Origin: Styela clava
Lineage: Eukaryota; Chordata; Ascidiacea; Stolidobranchia; Styelidae
Assembly: GCF_964204865.1 (NCBI RefSeq)
Contig: NC_135252.1
Span: 5,539,383-5,603,382 of the forward strand
DNA: 64,000 nt
Direction: 5' to 3'
The notes under the pieces are model-generated. The model saw nothing but the letters and a program-made list of their open reading frames with translations, was not told the DNA's origin and did no database searches. Of the stretch, positions 39,296 through 52,550 are shown one piece after another. A program made the position numbers and the translations under genes. Each line of letters starts with the position of its first letter. Positions within the stretch are counted from its first letter, which is position 1.

Positions 39296-39960
39296 AGTTT
39301 ATATTTTTTTGAACCATTTGAATTACAATATTCAGTGTGCTGCATTAGCCTACATGGCTTCTGACTCGTACTGTACCTATTCTGTTGTTCGTGCCTTGTA
39401 ACTAAACTGGAGACAGCAGAGCTGTAGACCAGGTGTTTGACCCCTCAGTTATCATTATAGTTTCAATAGGAAAAATACGAATTGTACAGTGTGCTGCGTT
39501 AGTATGTATTATAGCAAGAATGGATACTCTAAAATTCACGATTGTATTTACAGAATTTTCAAATTCAAGGCTTCAATTGACAATTTTGATGATGTCATAC
39601 CTCTAATTATTACTGCACAGTAATAATTGTAATTTATTTCCTGTCTGAGTCACTCTAACGATTTTACATGCCACTCAATGTATCGAACTAGTATTTAAAG
39701 CGAAGCTAGAGTCCCTTTTTCGTGAAACATACGACTCTACTATAGAACATTAACTGTAAAAGACCATTATTCCAGTTGGTTAGGCTTGAATTATACTGTG
39801 TACATGCCATCCCCCATAGTATGGTTTAAACATATTCAATTGAGTTTTGTTTTTTCTTTTGTTTTTGTTTTCCTCTCTGTTAGTTTTGTTAATTTATTTT
39901 CGGTGTATGCTACTTCAGCTCAATTTCGTTTAAAAAATGGTAATTTTATATTTTTTTAAA

Positions 39961-40176
<216 letters not shown>

Positions 40177-40804
40177 ATAGAGTTAGTTAGTTTTTCTAAC
40201 ATTTTTTGCAATTGAATTTATCATTAATCTATTAAGGTAGATCACAAGAAACAGTTAGGTAAATCACATAGTAAAGTGGCATACTGATATATGAAATTGT
40301 AAAATATTGCTGTCCGATTCGTATATTATTGCACTATAAAAATCTTAATAGTAGGTAGGTATATATGATATTGTAATCAGAAAAAATATATATTCATTAT
40401 GTTGATTTTGGCACTAAACTTCTGAGTGTGATGATACATCCAAAAGAATTCGAACACCATTAGATGCCAACGAAGGATTTAAATTTAATAGCCATGTTGT
40501 GTGACCTTACATTACAATATGTTATTCTTGTTATGGAGTAATTTTTGAAGCATGTGGCTGGATTTGTAATGCAAACTTTGTGGTTTGGTAGAGGTACTGC
40601 AAAAATGAATTATTCATGGTAATCTTGGCAATTAACAAAGAGAGATGTTTGTCCATGCTGGAAAAGCCATGGATCAAGTTAAAAATCAACTTTCTGCTTT
40701 AAGAAATTTATTTAAAGTATTTTAGGGTATTTTATAAAATTTATCTAACCAATTACTGCCCCAAGATAATATTAAACCAGGTTTTGAGACTAATATTTCT
40801 ATAT

Positions 40805-40855
40805 TAAATCGTTACGCAGGTCGTAATTGGCCCGCGGCCCGCAATTTCGGAACCA
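40805..40855. repeat. Solitary hAT-like terminus
   Basis: GGCCCGCGGCCCGCAATTTCGGAACCACTGA resembles, in reverse, the CAGTGGTTCC-type ends of other hAT MITEs in this window. I found no partner end. Confidence 0.35.
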
Positions 40856-40869
40856 CTGATTTACAGGCA

Positions 40870-40875
40870 TTTATT
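40870..40875 (-). terminator. NaGLT1-like gene polyadenylation signal (candidate)
   Basis: TTTATT on the plus strand reads AATAAA on the coding strand, about 200 bases past the stop codon of the minus-strand transporter gene. Confidence 0.4.
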
Positions 40876-41072
40876 ACTGCAAGTGATGTAATTAAATCAA
40901 ATGCAATGTTTTGGTAATATGTATTTCATACAATATAAGATACAAACATTGTCACGTCGATAACAATGAAACAAATAGTTAAGAATCCCGTGTAAATTAG
41001 TGTTGCCAAGAATATATTATCTATCGTCTGTAAAGAAAACAAAAGTTGAATTGTCATCGACATTCATTAGAT

Positions 41073-44000
41073 CTAAAGTTTTGTCATTGCTGATGTACCG
41101 TGGGATATAGAAGAATTCTCCGTTTTACAATCTTCCATATAATCACTATCTTTCTCTGGACGTTCGGTGCTGACGTCGATTTGTTTATTTCGCAGAAATT
41201 CCTTGTGTCTCTTCCCAACATACAACAACGCTGCATAGAAAAATGCGTTGACCACTGCTAGGATCAGAACAAGATACATCTGAAATATGGATTGAGTTTT
41301 AATTATTTTTTATCTATTATTTACGTAAAATAAACACTTGAGATTCTCAGATATTCAAATTTTTCCGTCAGCGTTCTCTCTAATGAAGAAGGTTCCATAA
41401 CATTACTCTCCGGCCTTTAATAAAGTAACATGTCAGCAAAAATGAAATGCAAGTCATATGCTAAGCATACTGCTTCTTTTACTATCTCGAGTCTAACAAG
41501 ATCGATCCTTTTAGGTTTAAAGATTGTTTGGAGCCATCAACAAAGAAGGTGTATGACAGAGAAGTCCGCATCGGACCTCAGTTTACAGCATTAAAATCAC
41601 TTTTCCGGAATCGGCGCTTTGGGCGATTCTATGGTAAATTTTTACTACACTGCGGGTATATTTTAAATTTAAGCATTAATAAACGGAGGAAGCCTTTTAT
41701 TAATTTCCACGTTTAAATAAATACATGTCAAATAGAACCTCAATTTTCAACTTTCTCAATTATATGCTGGTTCATTGTAAACTACAAATTGGTTATTGGG
41801 AGGAATCTGCGTATCTCTTGTCTCCTTAAATTATTTTTGCATCATAAATTGATTGTAGTTTCTCATTTTATCTTGTGAGTTCGATTAAATTTCAACCACT
41901 TCATCTCCGATGTGGTGAGACGTTCATACAATAATTGAACAAACCGTCTAATGTATGCCAACTAACTTGCCTGGATATTAACATATAATCAGTAAAAACA
42001 ATGAATAGGGGCACTTTGAAGCGCATAAATATATCTATAGTTTTCATGCCAAAATTGTTTCACTTTATTGTAAACTTGCATCTAAAGCCCCTCTCTCTCT
42101 CGAGGAAAATGAACCACTTCGACTCGTTTTGATATAGGCTACAGTATGTATAAATATTAATTTCATCAAGTGGTGTTGAGCGATTCCGCCATGTGTGGCG
42201 GAATCTAAATATTAAACAAAAAATACGAGGGGAAGTTGCTATATTCAGCAGGATCTTTTAAATACAATTTCATTACCATAAAATCCCGGTATACCAGTTT
42301 CATCATGGTCATCGCATCCTACCGAAAAAAAGATAAATGAAACAAAGTAAAAGAATAACTCACCACACTAAACGGGTCAATGTCAAATAAATATCCTCCT
42401 AATGGAAGCATTGTCAATGATCCAACAGCATTTCCGATGTTACAGACAAACATATACGTACCGGATATGTTAGTTATCTGCGACACCCAAGAAACTCCTA
42501 AATTTAAAAAAAAAAGATATAAAATTACTACGTGTTCAGTTGACAGTGTGATCTTCTATTATGTAACTAAAAAACGAAGACGAGCTAATATAAAAAAAAA
42601 GTAATTAAATGACCCTGTAATACTTTTTCATTACAACATTGTACAAAAACAAACATAGGAAAATACCCCAACTGGAGTAACAACATAACGTCACGCTAAT
42701 AACCGAATTGCGTAAGTCATTTTTAGCAGTTTTGAGAAAAACGTAAAAAACTTCCTAATGATTTTGTTATGCAATTGAGAGTCAATAATTTGCCATGGTT
42801 CAATTTTTTGATCGTAGCCGGATTTAAGTTAATTTGTATGACGCAGTTAAGTGACGTCATAATGGCGCACTGTGACTTAGGCAGAAATGTGTCTATGACT
42901 TGGTGACATACGCAATTTGCAACTTCACTATATGCACCAGTCCTGAAAACTAAACATTCCAAAAACGAATGTAATTCTCAGTATCTACAATGTCTAATCC
43001 CCAAAATAGCTAATCAGTTTCAATTAAATCATTTTTTATGTTTAAAAATATATATTTCATCAATATAACACGTTCTGCACACCCACCGAAATAGGACTAA
43101 GATTAAATATAAAGAATAAAACAGCAATGCACCCAATATAAAAGCCAACCAAGGTAAATTTGACTCGGACAGTGAATATCACAAGTGTACGTCTTCCTAT
43201 ACTGTAGTAAAAATTCAAATTAATACGCGCTAAGCTAGAATCCGAGATGCAAAAACTCGAAAATACTTCGCCGAGGTTATTTTGCCTTTGTGACGTCACA
43301 ATAGTACTGCGGTAAACAAGGATAATTCATTATGACGAAACAATTGCACAAATGTGCATGTCATACTAAATCTCCATTTTTATGGGTTTCGGAATTCCTA
43401 AAATAAAATCTGAGTTAACAGACAGGTGCGCAGCATTACATAAATACCTATTTTATAAAAAACTCAAAATCGCCAAAAATGACTTACGCAATTCGGTTAT
43501 TAGCGTGACGATAATATGCTAGTTTGTACCAATATGAAACCAGAAATTGTTCTGTTCGTGAGAAAGTTCTCTTGTTTAGACCGTTTAACGTTTCAGTACA
43601 GACTTGGGTTTGAAATGAGCAGCTGTAGTTTTTATGCCCACTGCGATTATTCGTAAATCTTCGATCAACTTTGTTTGGGTGGTCAGATTCTTATTCAATC
43701 TTATTGCTGGGTCGCAGATAATGATATCGAAGATTCGGTTTAAAAATTGAGCATGCTTGCAAATCTGTTCCACAATTCTCGTCGTGCTGTGAGTTTTTAT
43801 TTAGTTATTGTTATCACGTTCGTAATCACGTTTCTCATTCGTAAACTGTGGCCGGATTGGATGAAAGCACGCAACAATTCGATGATAATTGGGCGAAGCG
43901 GTTTTAGTCCCTAGAAGGATTTTATTGAGCCCATAAAGCCGTGCACGGACAATGAGCTTAAAAATCAACGCCGCGCAAAGCTTGAAGTATTACCTACGTT

Positions 44001-47000
44001 TAGTCTCTTGTAAGTCGACATCCTTATTTAGTTAACTGCAATATAACTGCATTTGACATAAATAACAATAAGTAAACGATGCTGGTGGACCTGGAGAGCA
44101 TGGAATTGCAAAATATACTATGAAATCTCTAACATAATCCTATAAAAGCATACCCGACAAAATTAAAAATGTGAAGGCTAAGTGATTTCAATTTACCAGA
44201 GGGGTAGAGCATTGCAGTAGTGTATCCATGTAATGCGGAAACGAGCCATGCCAACCACGCAGTATGTTCACCAAAAATGCACATAAAAATCTGAATGGAA
44301 AATTTGATGATGATGGTGAATAATAGCAAAATTTGTTAAATTTCATAACGCATTGTAAAACATAAAAAAATAAATGCATGCGGTAAAATGATAAAAAAAA
44401 AATATATAAATAAAATCTTGGAACTTGTGTAGGTGTACATTGGTAAATGGGCTATTGAATGTGATCATATTGATTGGAAGAATTATCATAAACCTCCAGT
44501 GTTATCAGATTAGTGTTTTACCCTTTTGATCATTTTCAGAAAAAGCAAAATCTCTCATGACCCCGCGCCCTGGTACATCGATTTAGTGCTTAGACTATTT
44601 ATACTGACAAGGAAACTAGCTCACACCAAATCCGAATTCCAACAATTGAGTTGAAAGTGGGTTTGAATTTGATAATTACATTTTGTACTTATATATCCTA
44701 CTTGTACTTATATATCATATAGGCTTACCATATCAATGATGCTCCCAATAATACTTGCTATTATAATAGTTCTGGGTTTGAGGAAGTTTGCTGCTAACAC
44801 TCCACTTAATCTGCCTAAACCTAGTCCAAGCCAGAAGACTGAGTTTATCTGGGATGCTTGTTCAACCTTAAGAAAGATATAATGTAAAAAAAAATTAGAA
44901 TACTTGATACTGTATTTGTTCTTTCTTACGAAAAAAAGTTGATTGAGATATATTTATTAATGAAAGTTGCACCATACTTACAGTGAAATTCAAATCAGAG
45001 CAGAGAGAAACCGAATAAATATAACTGAAAAAAACATTTTCTGTAGAAACACTGCAGAAATAATATCCGACCACCAACAGAAATAACCATATGACATCCT
45101 TAATTGGTTCTTCTCCTCGGTCTTCTGACGCAAAACCTTTATCCTCAATGGACGAAGCCACCCTACCTGCAACAAAATAGTTTTTAAGTTCCACAAGAAC
45201 ATATATATGTCGATACAAATAAACACTATAGTTAACATTTTACTTTCAACATTCAATATTGCTAAAACGACCAACAGTATCGAGACAAAAACCATCCAAC
45301 ATGCAGCAATCACGTAAGCCCAGCCGACAGGGTTGAAAGCGGCCTGAAATGAAAAATAAATATTTACGTAGTCAACAAGGGTTCAAATTAAAGTCATTAG
45401 TTCTTTAAATCAATTTAGGAGATCACCACATTCAAAAGTCACCCAGTCAAGCTCTTATTTATATGTACAAATAAATTTTATAACATTTCTGTGACCCGAG
45501 CTATTGATAAGCTTAAGTCAACGATCTCTAGCAACGGTGAATTTTTTCATTCTGTCGCGCTTTTCTTCTGGGATTTAAAGGCGCAATTCTGTCATATGGC
45601 ATTGGACTTTTTTGTTCTGTTTGTGCAATGGTCATTAAAGTAGATTAAATTGTGAGTAAAGTCTGAATGAACTGACTTGCTAATGTTTTACTTACGATAA
45701 TAAATTATCAGCAGCAAAGGTCGAATGGTTTATTTGGGATTGAACTCATCAAGTTTTCCTGATATTGTGCTTCAAGTATTTCGTTTATCGATTCACGATA
45801 TATCATTCCATGTTTCTAATTGGATGATAGCGTTGAACACGCTGTACTTCATATATATTAAGCTTTTAGTATAGATTTGCAAACGTACAAGTTAGCAGAA
45901 AATAACCTGCTGTTTTTCAATGCGTATTATTTTATGTAATGCATTGTCTAAATAAAACTGACCGGCGTTATCGCTGTCGTGCTCAAATTACTGTGCGGAT
46001 AGGCCGCGGTAGTTGTCATTGATATCTGATTCGGGCAACTTGCGTCTGCTGAAGTCTCTTCATCGGCCATGGCAAGAAATGGACTTGCTTCAATAAAAAA
46101 AAAGCCAGCATTATACTCATCGCAATATAGAGTGTTCTGTCAGAATGACGAGAGAGTGAGAATTTGTACCTCTTTTAAACTGAGGCGTACACTGCGCAGT
46201 TTTGCGCTGCACTTTATTATAATTCTCAATTTTGAATAGCCAAATCTATCGTTTTCGAGCAGTAATGTAACATATATACTTATATTACGTAACAGACATG
46301 CCATTTCTGATGTTTTAGCAACGGAAATCTAAAAACATCGGCATAAACATGCATCTAATTGTTAGTGAAAACTACTTTGACATTTCATTATAAAAAAATT
46401 ATTTTTGAAAGTTCAAATCATGCCTCAATCTCAAATATTACTGTGCAGTATTATGTCGCTATATCATATTTCATAATTAATCGAATCTTACATACCCATT
46501 AAAGGTGCGATAAATGCACCAACGCTGTACATGAAGTGAAATAGTTGGATCTGGGCTCGAGATGCCTTTTCTCCCCACAATTGTAGTATTAATGCTTGAA
46601 GACCTATGTTGAGATTAAATTGTTAATACAACATATATATATATATTATACCAATGACGCTAAACAGTTAACGGCAAGCATTGTTTATATATTGATATCA
46701 CCTGCATCCAGATATCCAAACATAATTCCGCCGAGGGTAATATCAATTATCAAGACCCAAAACTGTGATATCCACGGAACAGCTAGGTCGACAAGACCAA
46801 GTATTCCTATTCCAGCCCCTGAAAAATGAATATACGCCACATATACATGTCAGTCTATTCTTGGGAACATTATAGCAAAATCAGCAATTTGTTTAAAAAT
46901 AGTTTTTTTTGTCGTAAATTATGATTAAATATCATACAAATATAATAAGAGTTCACAATACCTAGCATTAATAAATGTCGAAAATTCGGCCCGACTAGAT

Positions 47001-47422
47001 TTTTCACAACTCCTCCCAATATTGAACCAAATAAAATGCCAATAGATCTTCCAGAAAACAGAGTAGAAATTTTTGAAACGCTCGCTCCTACATTGTCAGC
47101 TAGGTATAGTAAAGTTGGTCCCGAAATTGATGTAAACACGCCCTAAAATATAATATATATATACATTTAAAGACATATCAGTTATTATAGCATCTAATAG
47201 AAAGTTCACTCTCACAAATATTTAGGGTATAGTAGAAATTAAGATTTAAAAAACAATAAAAAATAAACCTCGAAGGTAGACAGATTCAAAATGTACCCAG
47301 AGTCTAATTTCGTTAGCATAGTTTGTTTTGTATAGAAAACTTATATAGAATATTACCATCCCGATTCTTGCGAGTGATATAACTGATATCAAAGTAATGG
47401 TCCATATATTCAGTGAATCCAT
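41073..47422 (-). CDS. NaGLT1/MFSD4-like MFS transporter, 484 aa, 11 exons
   Basis: A major facilitator superfamily transporter of the sodium-dependent glucose transporter 1 / MFSD4 group, predicted in the plasma membrane with about 12 helices. Minus-strand exons: 47422-47357, 47142-46962, 46818-46702, 46603-46496, 46087-45963, 45343-45244, 45166-44982, 44866-44729, 44290-44197, 42497-42364, 41279-41073. Every intron is GT-AG and all phases join without a break (1455 coding bases including the stop). Family motifs: SGPTLLYLADNVGASVSKIS near the start, FSGRSIGILFGSILGG, a DAGLQALILQLWG helix, and FHFMYSVGAFIAPLM. A Ser/Thr-rich loop with N-glycosylation sites lies around residues 160-205. The C-terminal tail is hydrophilic. 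Rat NaGLT1 has the same length. The substrate cannot be inferred with certainty, since relatives differ. Intron 9 holds a MITE and a family A repeat. Confidence 0.9.
42689..43510. mobile_element. 822-bp MITE with long inverted repeats, TSD ATAA
   Basis: The ends are inverted repeats identical for the first 36 bases (starting CGTCACGCTAATAACCGAAT) and similar for about 12 more. They are flanked by ATAA at 42685-42688 and 43511-43514. It lies within intron 9 of the transporter gene, with no transposase inside. The terminal sequence and 4-bp duplication do not match a superfamily I can name with confidence. Confidence 0.85.
43831..44046 (-). repeat. Interspersed repeat (family A), minus copy
   Basis: Inverted partner of 38859-39075, inside intron 9 of the NaGLT1-like gene, next to the 822-bp MITE. 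Confidence 0.8.
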
Positions 47423-48480
47423 AATGTCGTCTTCTTTTTTAAAATCCCATACACTAAAATTTCTTTTTCATACTCGACAAAGGTCGGTTGCCATCAAAAC
47501 GCTAATGTACCCAGTCTGTTAGTGCCAGTTTGCATTGGGCAAACAATCCATGTAATATTTATTGATCATTAACATAACTTTTTTTGTAAAGGGCAATAAA
47601 TCGAATGTGAAATGAATACAATAGAATTGACCATGCTTTCAACTTGAATTATGTTGAAAATTGAACGAGGTACGTAGATATGTATACAGAGAAATATATT
47701 TACTCTGCCGGAGTGTGTTTGATGCGCATATCAGTTTGTTGACTTAATTGCTCCAGATCTCCTCCCGAACATACAATTTGAATAACAAATTTCGGCATTA
47801 TTTTTGTGTAAACCGTTGTTGGTGTTGGTATTTTATTTCCACGCTTTAGTATATTATTCAAAACAGGCCTATATCATGTGAGCCATTTTCAAGTCTGGGG
47901 AACATGCTTCATTTTCGTTTTGGATTCGACCATTTTTAACAACACAAATTTCAAAATGACTAACAACAAGATTGCGAAATAGCTGACTAGTTATCATGGG
48001 ATTAGTTATTATGGGAATCTTTTGATTTGATTCAGAACGATTAATATGAAACACTGAACTTTGGTTGGAGTTCAATATCGCATTGTAATGAGATATGTAC
48101 CAACTCAAGAACCCCATGTTTGTACATATATATTACTGAATGGGTCAATTATCCATTTCTGAATATCCAATTCATATACATCGTTGAAACTTCCATGTCA
48201 TTGTGTAATTCTTGGATATGCTATCTCTGCGTTTCTGCAAGACCAAGTGCTCAATATTGAGCTCAGGGCCAATTCCACAAGTTTTATTAGATTGTTTACG
48301 TCTCACTGTATATATGTATAGGTAAGTTCATCAAGTTTAGAGAATATGTCTGCCAAGTTAGTGATACCATTCTTCACTCCTATAACATCTTTCGCGAGAT
48401 TCGGATCGCAAGTTTGAAGGAGTTCAACAGCAGTATCAAAAAGCGATTAAAATCGTGTGAGACCTTCCTTGGAAAGTCAT
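47423..48480. other. Upstream region of the NaGLT1-like gene
   Basis: No exon or clear repeat seen. It is presumed to contain the promoter of the minus-strand transporter gene. Confidence 0.35.
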
Positions 48481-48798
48481 CTTACTTCTGTATGTAATTG
48501 AGACATTTTCATTCTGTGTAATTGTAAATGTAATTGTACTTTGCTAAAATGTTGGCTCAATTCCACTTTCAATTATACCAGGGATCACCAAACTACGGCG
48601 TCCTTTCATCTGGCCACAATAACACGAAAAAGGGCGAAATATTTTCCCAAGGGGTGTTTTCCAAGAATCGCCTTCCTTTTTCATTTCGTAACATTAGACA
48701 ATCAGCAAGAAGCGAAAAAGTGACGTAACAATATACCTTTTGCATCCGTTAAGACACTCAGACAATTTTTCAGTCGTGGTTGTAAACAATACCTCATT

Positions 48799-49065
48799 TT
48801 GCGATTTCGAATGCTATTCGTTAGTTTGCATTTTGACGAAAACCCAATAACGTATTGGAAGAAGAAATCTGAAGAAGTTCCCAGGCTTGCTTCTTTAGCC
48901 AAAGATTATTTGGGACTAACAGCAACATCAGCCCCGTCAGAAAGAGTTTTTTCAATTGCGGGTAACTTTTATACGGCAAGAAGAAGTTTATTGGGGTCAA
49001 AAACTTTTCGCAGCCTAATTTTTATCATGTGCAATCCAACAGTTTTTGAGCACGTGAAACTGTAA
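48799..49065 (+). pseudogene. hAT transposase C-terminal fragment
   Basis: Encodes the hAT C-terminal dimerisation region: ITYWKKKSEEVPRLASLAKD, then TATSAPSERVFSIAG and the ending of a typical element. Only this last exon-sized part is present, and no catalytic core is found upstream, so the element is dead. Confidence 0.82.
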
Positions 49066-49082
49066 CTATTAACCAAAATGTT

Positions 49083-49430
49083 ATTGGACAGGTTAGTGGA
49101 CACAAGATCGTTTTGACCAAAACTTTGGGTATTTTGTGTTGTTGTTTTTGTTCTTTGATATAGTGAAAAGTCGCTTTTCTCTTCGATTACTGGACCAAAT
49201 GATCTGAAATTTTCAGTGGCTGAGAATGGAATTATTTTCTAAACTCCGTATGAAATCTGATATTTCGTCCAAGATTTCGCTGTATTATTTTATCCATGGG
49301 AACACTGGCTGTCTGGTTTGATTCTTGCTACGCGAAACTCGAATTTTTTTGAGGGTAGAGGTAGCGTCAAGAGTAAGGACTGCTTTGCTTTGTGTAATGT
49401 GTCCATATATTTGAGCATTGCTTTGTTGTA
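49083..49430 (+). repeat. Direct repeat (family D), copy 1
   Basis: Similar to 50259-50500 in the same orientation, for example TCGCTTTTCTCTTCGA(T/A)TAC and GTGTCCATATATTTGAGCAT. It directly follows the hAT transposase fragment, so it is probably that element's 3' region, with a second partial copy downstream. Confidence 0.7.
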
Positions 49431-49546
49431 ATTTTAAATGTAATTGTAATTCGATATTTTTTGCACGGAGTAATTGTAATGTAATTGAAAAATTTAAGGC
49501 TGTAATTGAACTGAATTACTGTAATTGATCCAACTCTGGCCTAACC

Positions 49547-50106
49547 CAGTGGTTCCCAACCTGGGTGTCGGTTTTCTAGGGGGTTGCGAAGATCTTGCAA
49601 AAAAGTAATACAAAGCATTAGATTGAATATTGTCAATAAAATGCTGTGGAACGCCGGGATTTCGATATCAAGGGTTTTACTGTCGGCTAGGCTTCTACTC
49701 CATGTTGTGTCATTGTCTAACTTCGACGTACCAGAGGAGTGTAAGATCAATTTCTTGATTTTCGTTTTAATTCAGTCGCACGTGACCTATTTTGCGAAAA
49801 ATTATTAGCCCAGTTCTGGTGCTCCATGTTTGAATCCTATCCACAACTGGCTGGACTAGCTTATTAGCCCAGTTCTGGTGCTCCATGTTTGAATCCTATC
49901 CACAACTGGCTGGACTAGCTTTCCTAATTCCGCTACCGTTTGCCACAACGTACTTGTGCGAAAGCGGTTTTTCAGCTCTTCTTCATATAAAAACAAAGGC
50001 ACGAAATCAAATGCTAGTCGAGGATGATATGAGATTAGCTTTGTCAAAATCTCAACCACGAATTAAGCAGTCGGCTACGAGGTTTCAATGCCATCCGTCA
50101 CAATGA
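49547..50106 (+). pseudogene. Second hAT (Charlie/ZBED5-like) relic
   Basis: Starts with a hAT terminus, CAGTGGTTCCCAACCTGGG, at 49547. The stretch 49820-50106 encodes a C-terminal dimerisation segment with PLPFATTYLCESGFSALLHI and KTKARNQ, of the type found in ZBED5/FAM200-related transposases. The frame is degraded and interrupted by a 59-bp tandem duplication. Confidence 0.75.
49802..49919 (+). repeat. Perfect 59-bp tandem duplication
   Basis: 49802-49860 and 49861-49919 are identical (starting TTATTAGCCCAGTTCTGG). Perfect identity implies a very recent event or an assembly artefact. Confidence 0.95.
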
Positions 50107-50258
50107 GAAAAACTGCAGCTTGTTACACAATACTCAATTTGCCGCTTACTTTATTGATAAGTATATAGAAAGTATATATAAACCTCAAAAAATTCGCCTG
50201 ATATTTTACTATTGAAAATTTTTTTACGATTGTGTTTTTGCACATGTTTGAAGGCATC

Positions 50259-50500
50259 ATTGGACACGTTTAGTGGACATAACGATCGTTTCAATATTAT
50301 GTTGGTATTGTTATTAATTGTCTCCATCATTTTAAACAAATCGCTTTTCTCTTCGAATACTGGACCAATTGCTTTGAAATTTTCAGTGGTTAAAGATAAA
50401 ATTTTTCTCCAGAAGGCTATTACTTTTTTTTCGCTATGGCGGCATCAAAATTATTGCCATTGGGTGGCGCTACGTGTCCATATATTTGAGCATAGCTCTC
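50259..50500 (+). repeat. Direct repeat (family D), copy 2
   Basis: Partner of 49083-49430, 1.17 kb downstream and partly deleted relative to it. Confidence 0.7.
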
Positions 50501-50847
50501 TTGTTTCTACTCGAATTATTCAACCACGTGCCGCTTGCACAGATAGTCTACTGATAGATAATTTTTGCCTAATTACTTAATTAGTCACGTCGTTCGCAAG
50601 AATTTCGATTTCCGCAACCAAACTAAAGCTCCTCGGAAGGCAAAATGACAATACAACTATTTTTTGGAAACATAACTGAAACTGAAAAATAACAGTTTTA
50701 AACGCAAAACTGTGAAAACAAAGCCTGCTTGAACATCTGTCTGAGCGGCTGCAAAAACTGCAATTGTTATGTCATTCTAAGATTTAAGTGATTCAATAGT
50801 CTTGCTTCCCACTAACACAAATTAATTTTTGTAACGTTTCGTCTGAC

Positions 50848-51090
50848 CAAGGTCAGACTTCCATAGCCTACATAGTTCAACCTAATCGATAACACATGTT
50901 ATGTCATTGTTGGCTTATTTTTATTTGGTTCTGGTTAAAAGAAAATCTAAATGTCGAGACTGATAATAATCAAGGTCAGACTTCCTCGGACATACTTAGT
51001 TCAACCTAATCGATAGCACATGTAATGTTATTGTTGGCTTATTTTTGATTGGTTGGGGTTAAAAGAAAAATCTATAAGTTGAGTTGCTAA
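50848..51090 (+). repeat. Imperfect tandem duplication, 123 bp x 2
   Basis: CAAGGTCAGACTTCC starts at 50848 and again at 50971. The bodies share AGTTCAACCTAATCGATA and TTATTGTTGGC-like blocks. The first copy is preceded by GTCTGACC, making a hairpin GTCTGACC-AA-GGTCAGAC at 50841-50858. Confidence 0.85.
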
Positions 51091-51151
51091 TTGCTATTGT
51101 TGCACAATAAATACCCGTATTGTATTTTAAATGATTTTAATTAATAATAGA

Positions 51152-51275
51152 CAGTAGAATGGACATCAAAAAAGCCAAGAAAAGGCCAACGGAAATCCTG
51201 ACGCCAAACGTGTTTCAAAAAAAGCAAAAAAATCGTGAAATTTGGCGTTAGAAAAGCCAATATGGCAACCCTGGT
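51152..51275 (-). repeat. Interspersed repeat (family C), minus copy
   Basis: Reverse-complement match to 39193-39295. On the minus strand it begins CCAGGGTTGCCATATTGGCT, a transposon-like end. Confidence 0.6.
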
Positions 51276-52550
51276 CTAACCCGCGATATTCGGCACACCT
51301 TTGCAGCAGAAAAACTTGAATTTGTTACGTGATAATATGCTTTAACGGGCTTGCCCAGACTCAAATACAGTACTGTATGCATAGATTTTACATAACAACA
51401 TTGTTATGCATTGTCTCTGCCGTATTTGTATATTGTATTTTGCGAATGTAAAGTACTGTATTCTTCCTGTTGCAAAACACACAACAGGTTCGAGGCATTT
51501 TTGGGGGTATTTCAAGAAAATTCACTCAACATCAGACGCGATCGACTGCTCGGGACGTGACGATCGACTTGTTGGCCACCCCCGATATAGGGCATGGAAA
51601 GTAGCGTAGAAATACACATAACCGCTGGTCGGTTACGGCTTCCTCTAACATCAAGTGCATGCCTCCGAAAACGAATATATAACTACAGTAATCCCATATC
51701 GACATGGAGTGGTAATCGGACAAGAAGCGTGGTTCGCCATTTGGTTAAGTCGTCTCGTCTGCGTTTCTTTCCCCGGGTTGAATATGTAAATCCTATCCAA
51801 TCCAAATTGAGAGTTTGGTGTTTCCGGGTGCACAGATGAGTAGATACAATAGAAGTTCATGATGGGTTAGTACTGTACAATGCAGTATATTGATAGTGGC
51901 AAATTTTCGAAACGATCTTGTGGATAAATCCGAACCAGTGTCATGTTTGATAAACCGGTTTGGCCTTAAATTTCTGGCCGCCTTCATATCCGGGAACCGG
52001 AATCCGCACACCACTAGCGCCAATTTCAAAATGCTGTGTGACCTTTCCTGACCTCAGACAGGGCATTTGCTTTGCAGGCTTTGGCTTCGCCTTCGACTGT
52101 ATTATGCTGTTTGTTGAAAGCAAGTTCTATACCGCTCTGTGTGAATCATCTTTATACATTTTGTCAATACCGCATTGCCGTTCATCGAAAATATAGTTCA
52201 GTAGTTAAGGAGTGGAAAAATTAATTCAATCAATTTTATTTTGGTCACTCCTGCACTCTGAAAGAAACAAAACAACAACAAACAGACAAACAAAGTGCAG
52301 AGGACCAGGAGGACGGGCATAACTTAATAAAACAGTTACAAACGTACAAGTACCGTACGTGCCCGTCCACCAAAAACAGTCAAAAGAACACAATCTGACA
52401 ATAAAGTAAAGACACATGTAAAATCGGGCCATACAGTACCGGTACCGTACCTTTCTGCCTTTAATCTGTTAATTGAAAATTAGTTCTTGTTATACCGGTA
52501 CCACACAGATATCAGGATATAGACTAGCTGAAGTCAGAATGTAGCTGGGA
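51276..52550. other. Intergenic, no gene seen
   Basis: Several overlapping frames on both strands at 51.5-52.2 kb, with none recognisable and no splice structure apparent. Confidence 0.4.

Larger units (their letters stand above)
48579..49539 (+). mobile_element. hAT relic with dimerisation domain
   Basis: A hAT-like end, CAGGGATCACCAAAC, is at 48579. A plus-strand C-terminal transposase fragment (48799-49065) follows, then a region rich in GTAATTG repeats ending AATTACTGTAATTGATCC near 49530. That is a terminus style seen in Ac-like hAT elements. The boundaries are tentative, and pieces of more than one element may be mixed. Confidence 0.5.
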
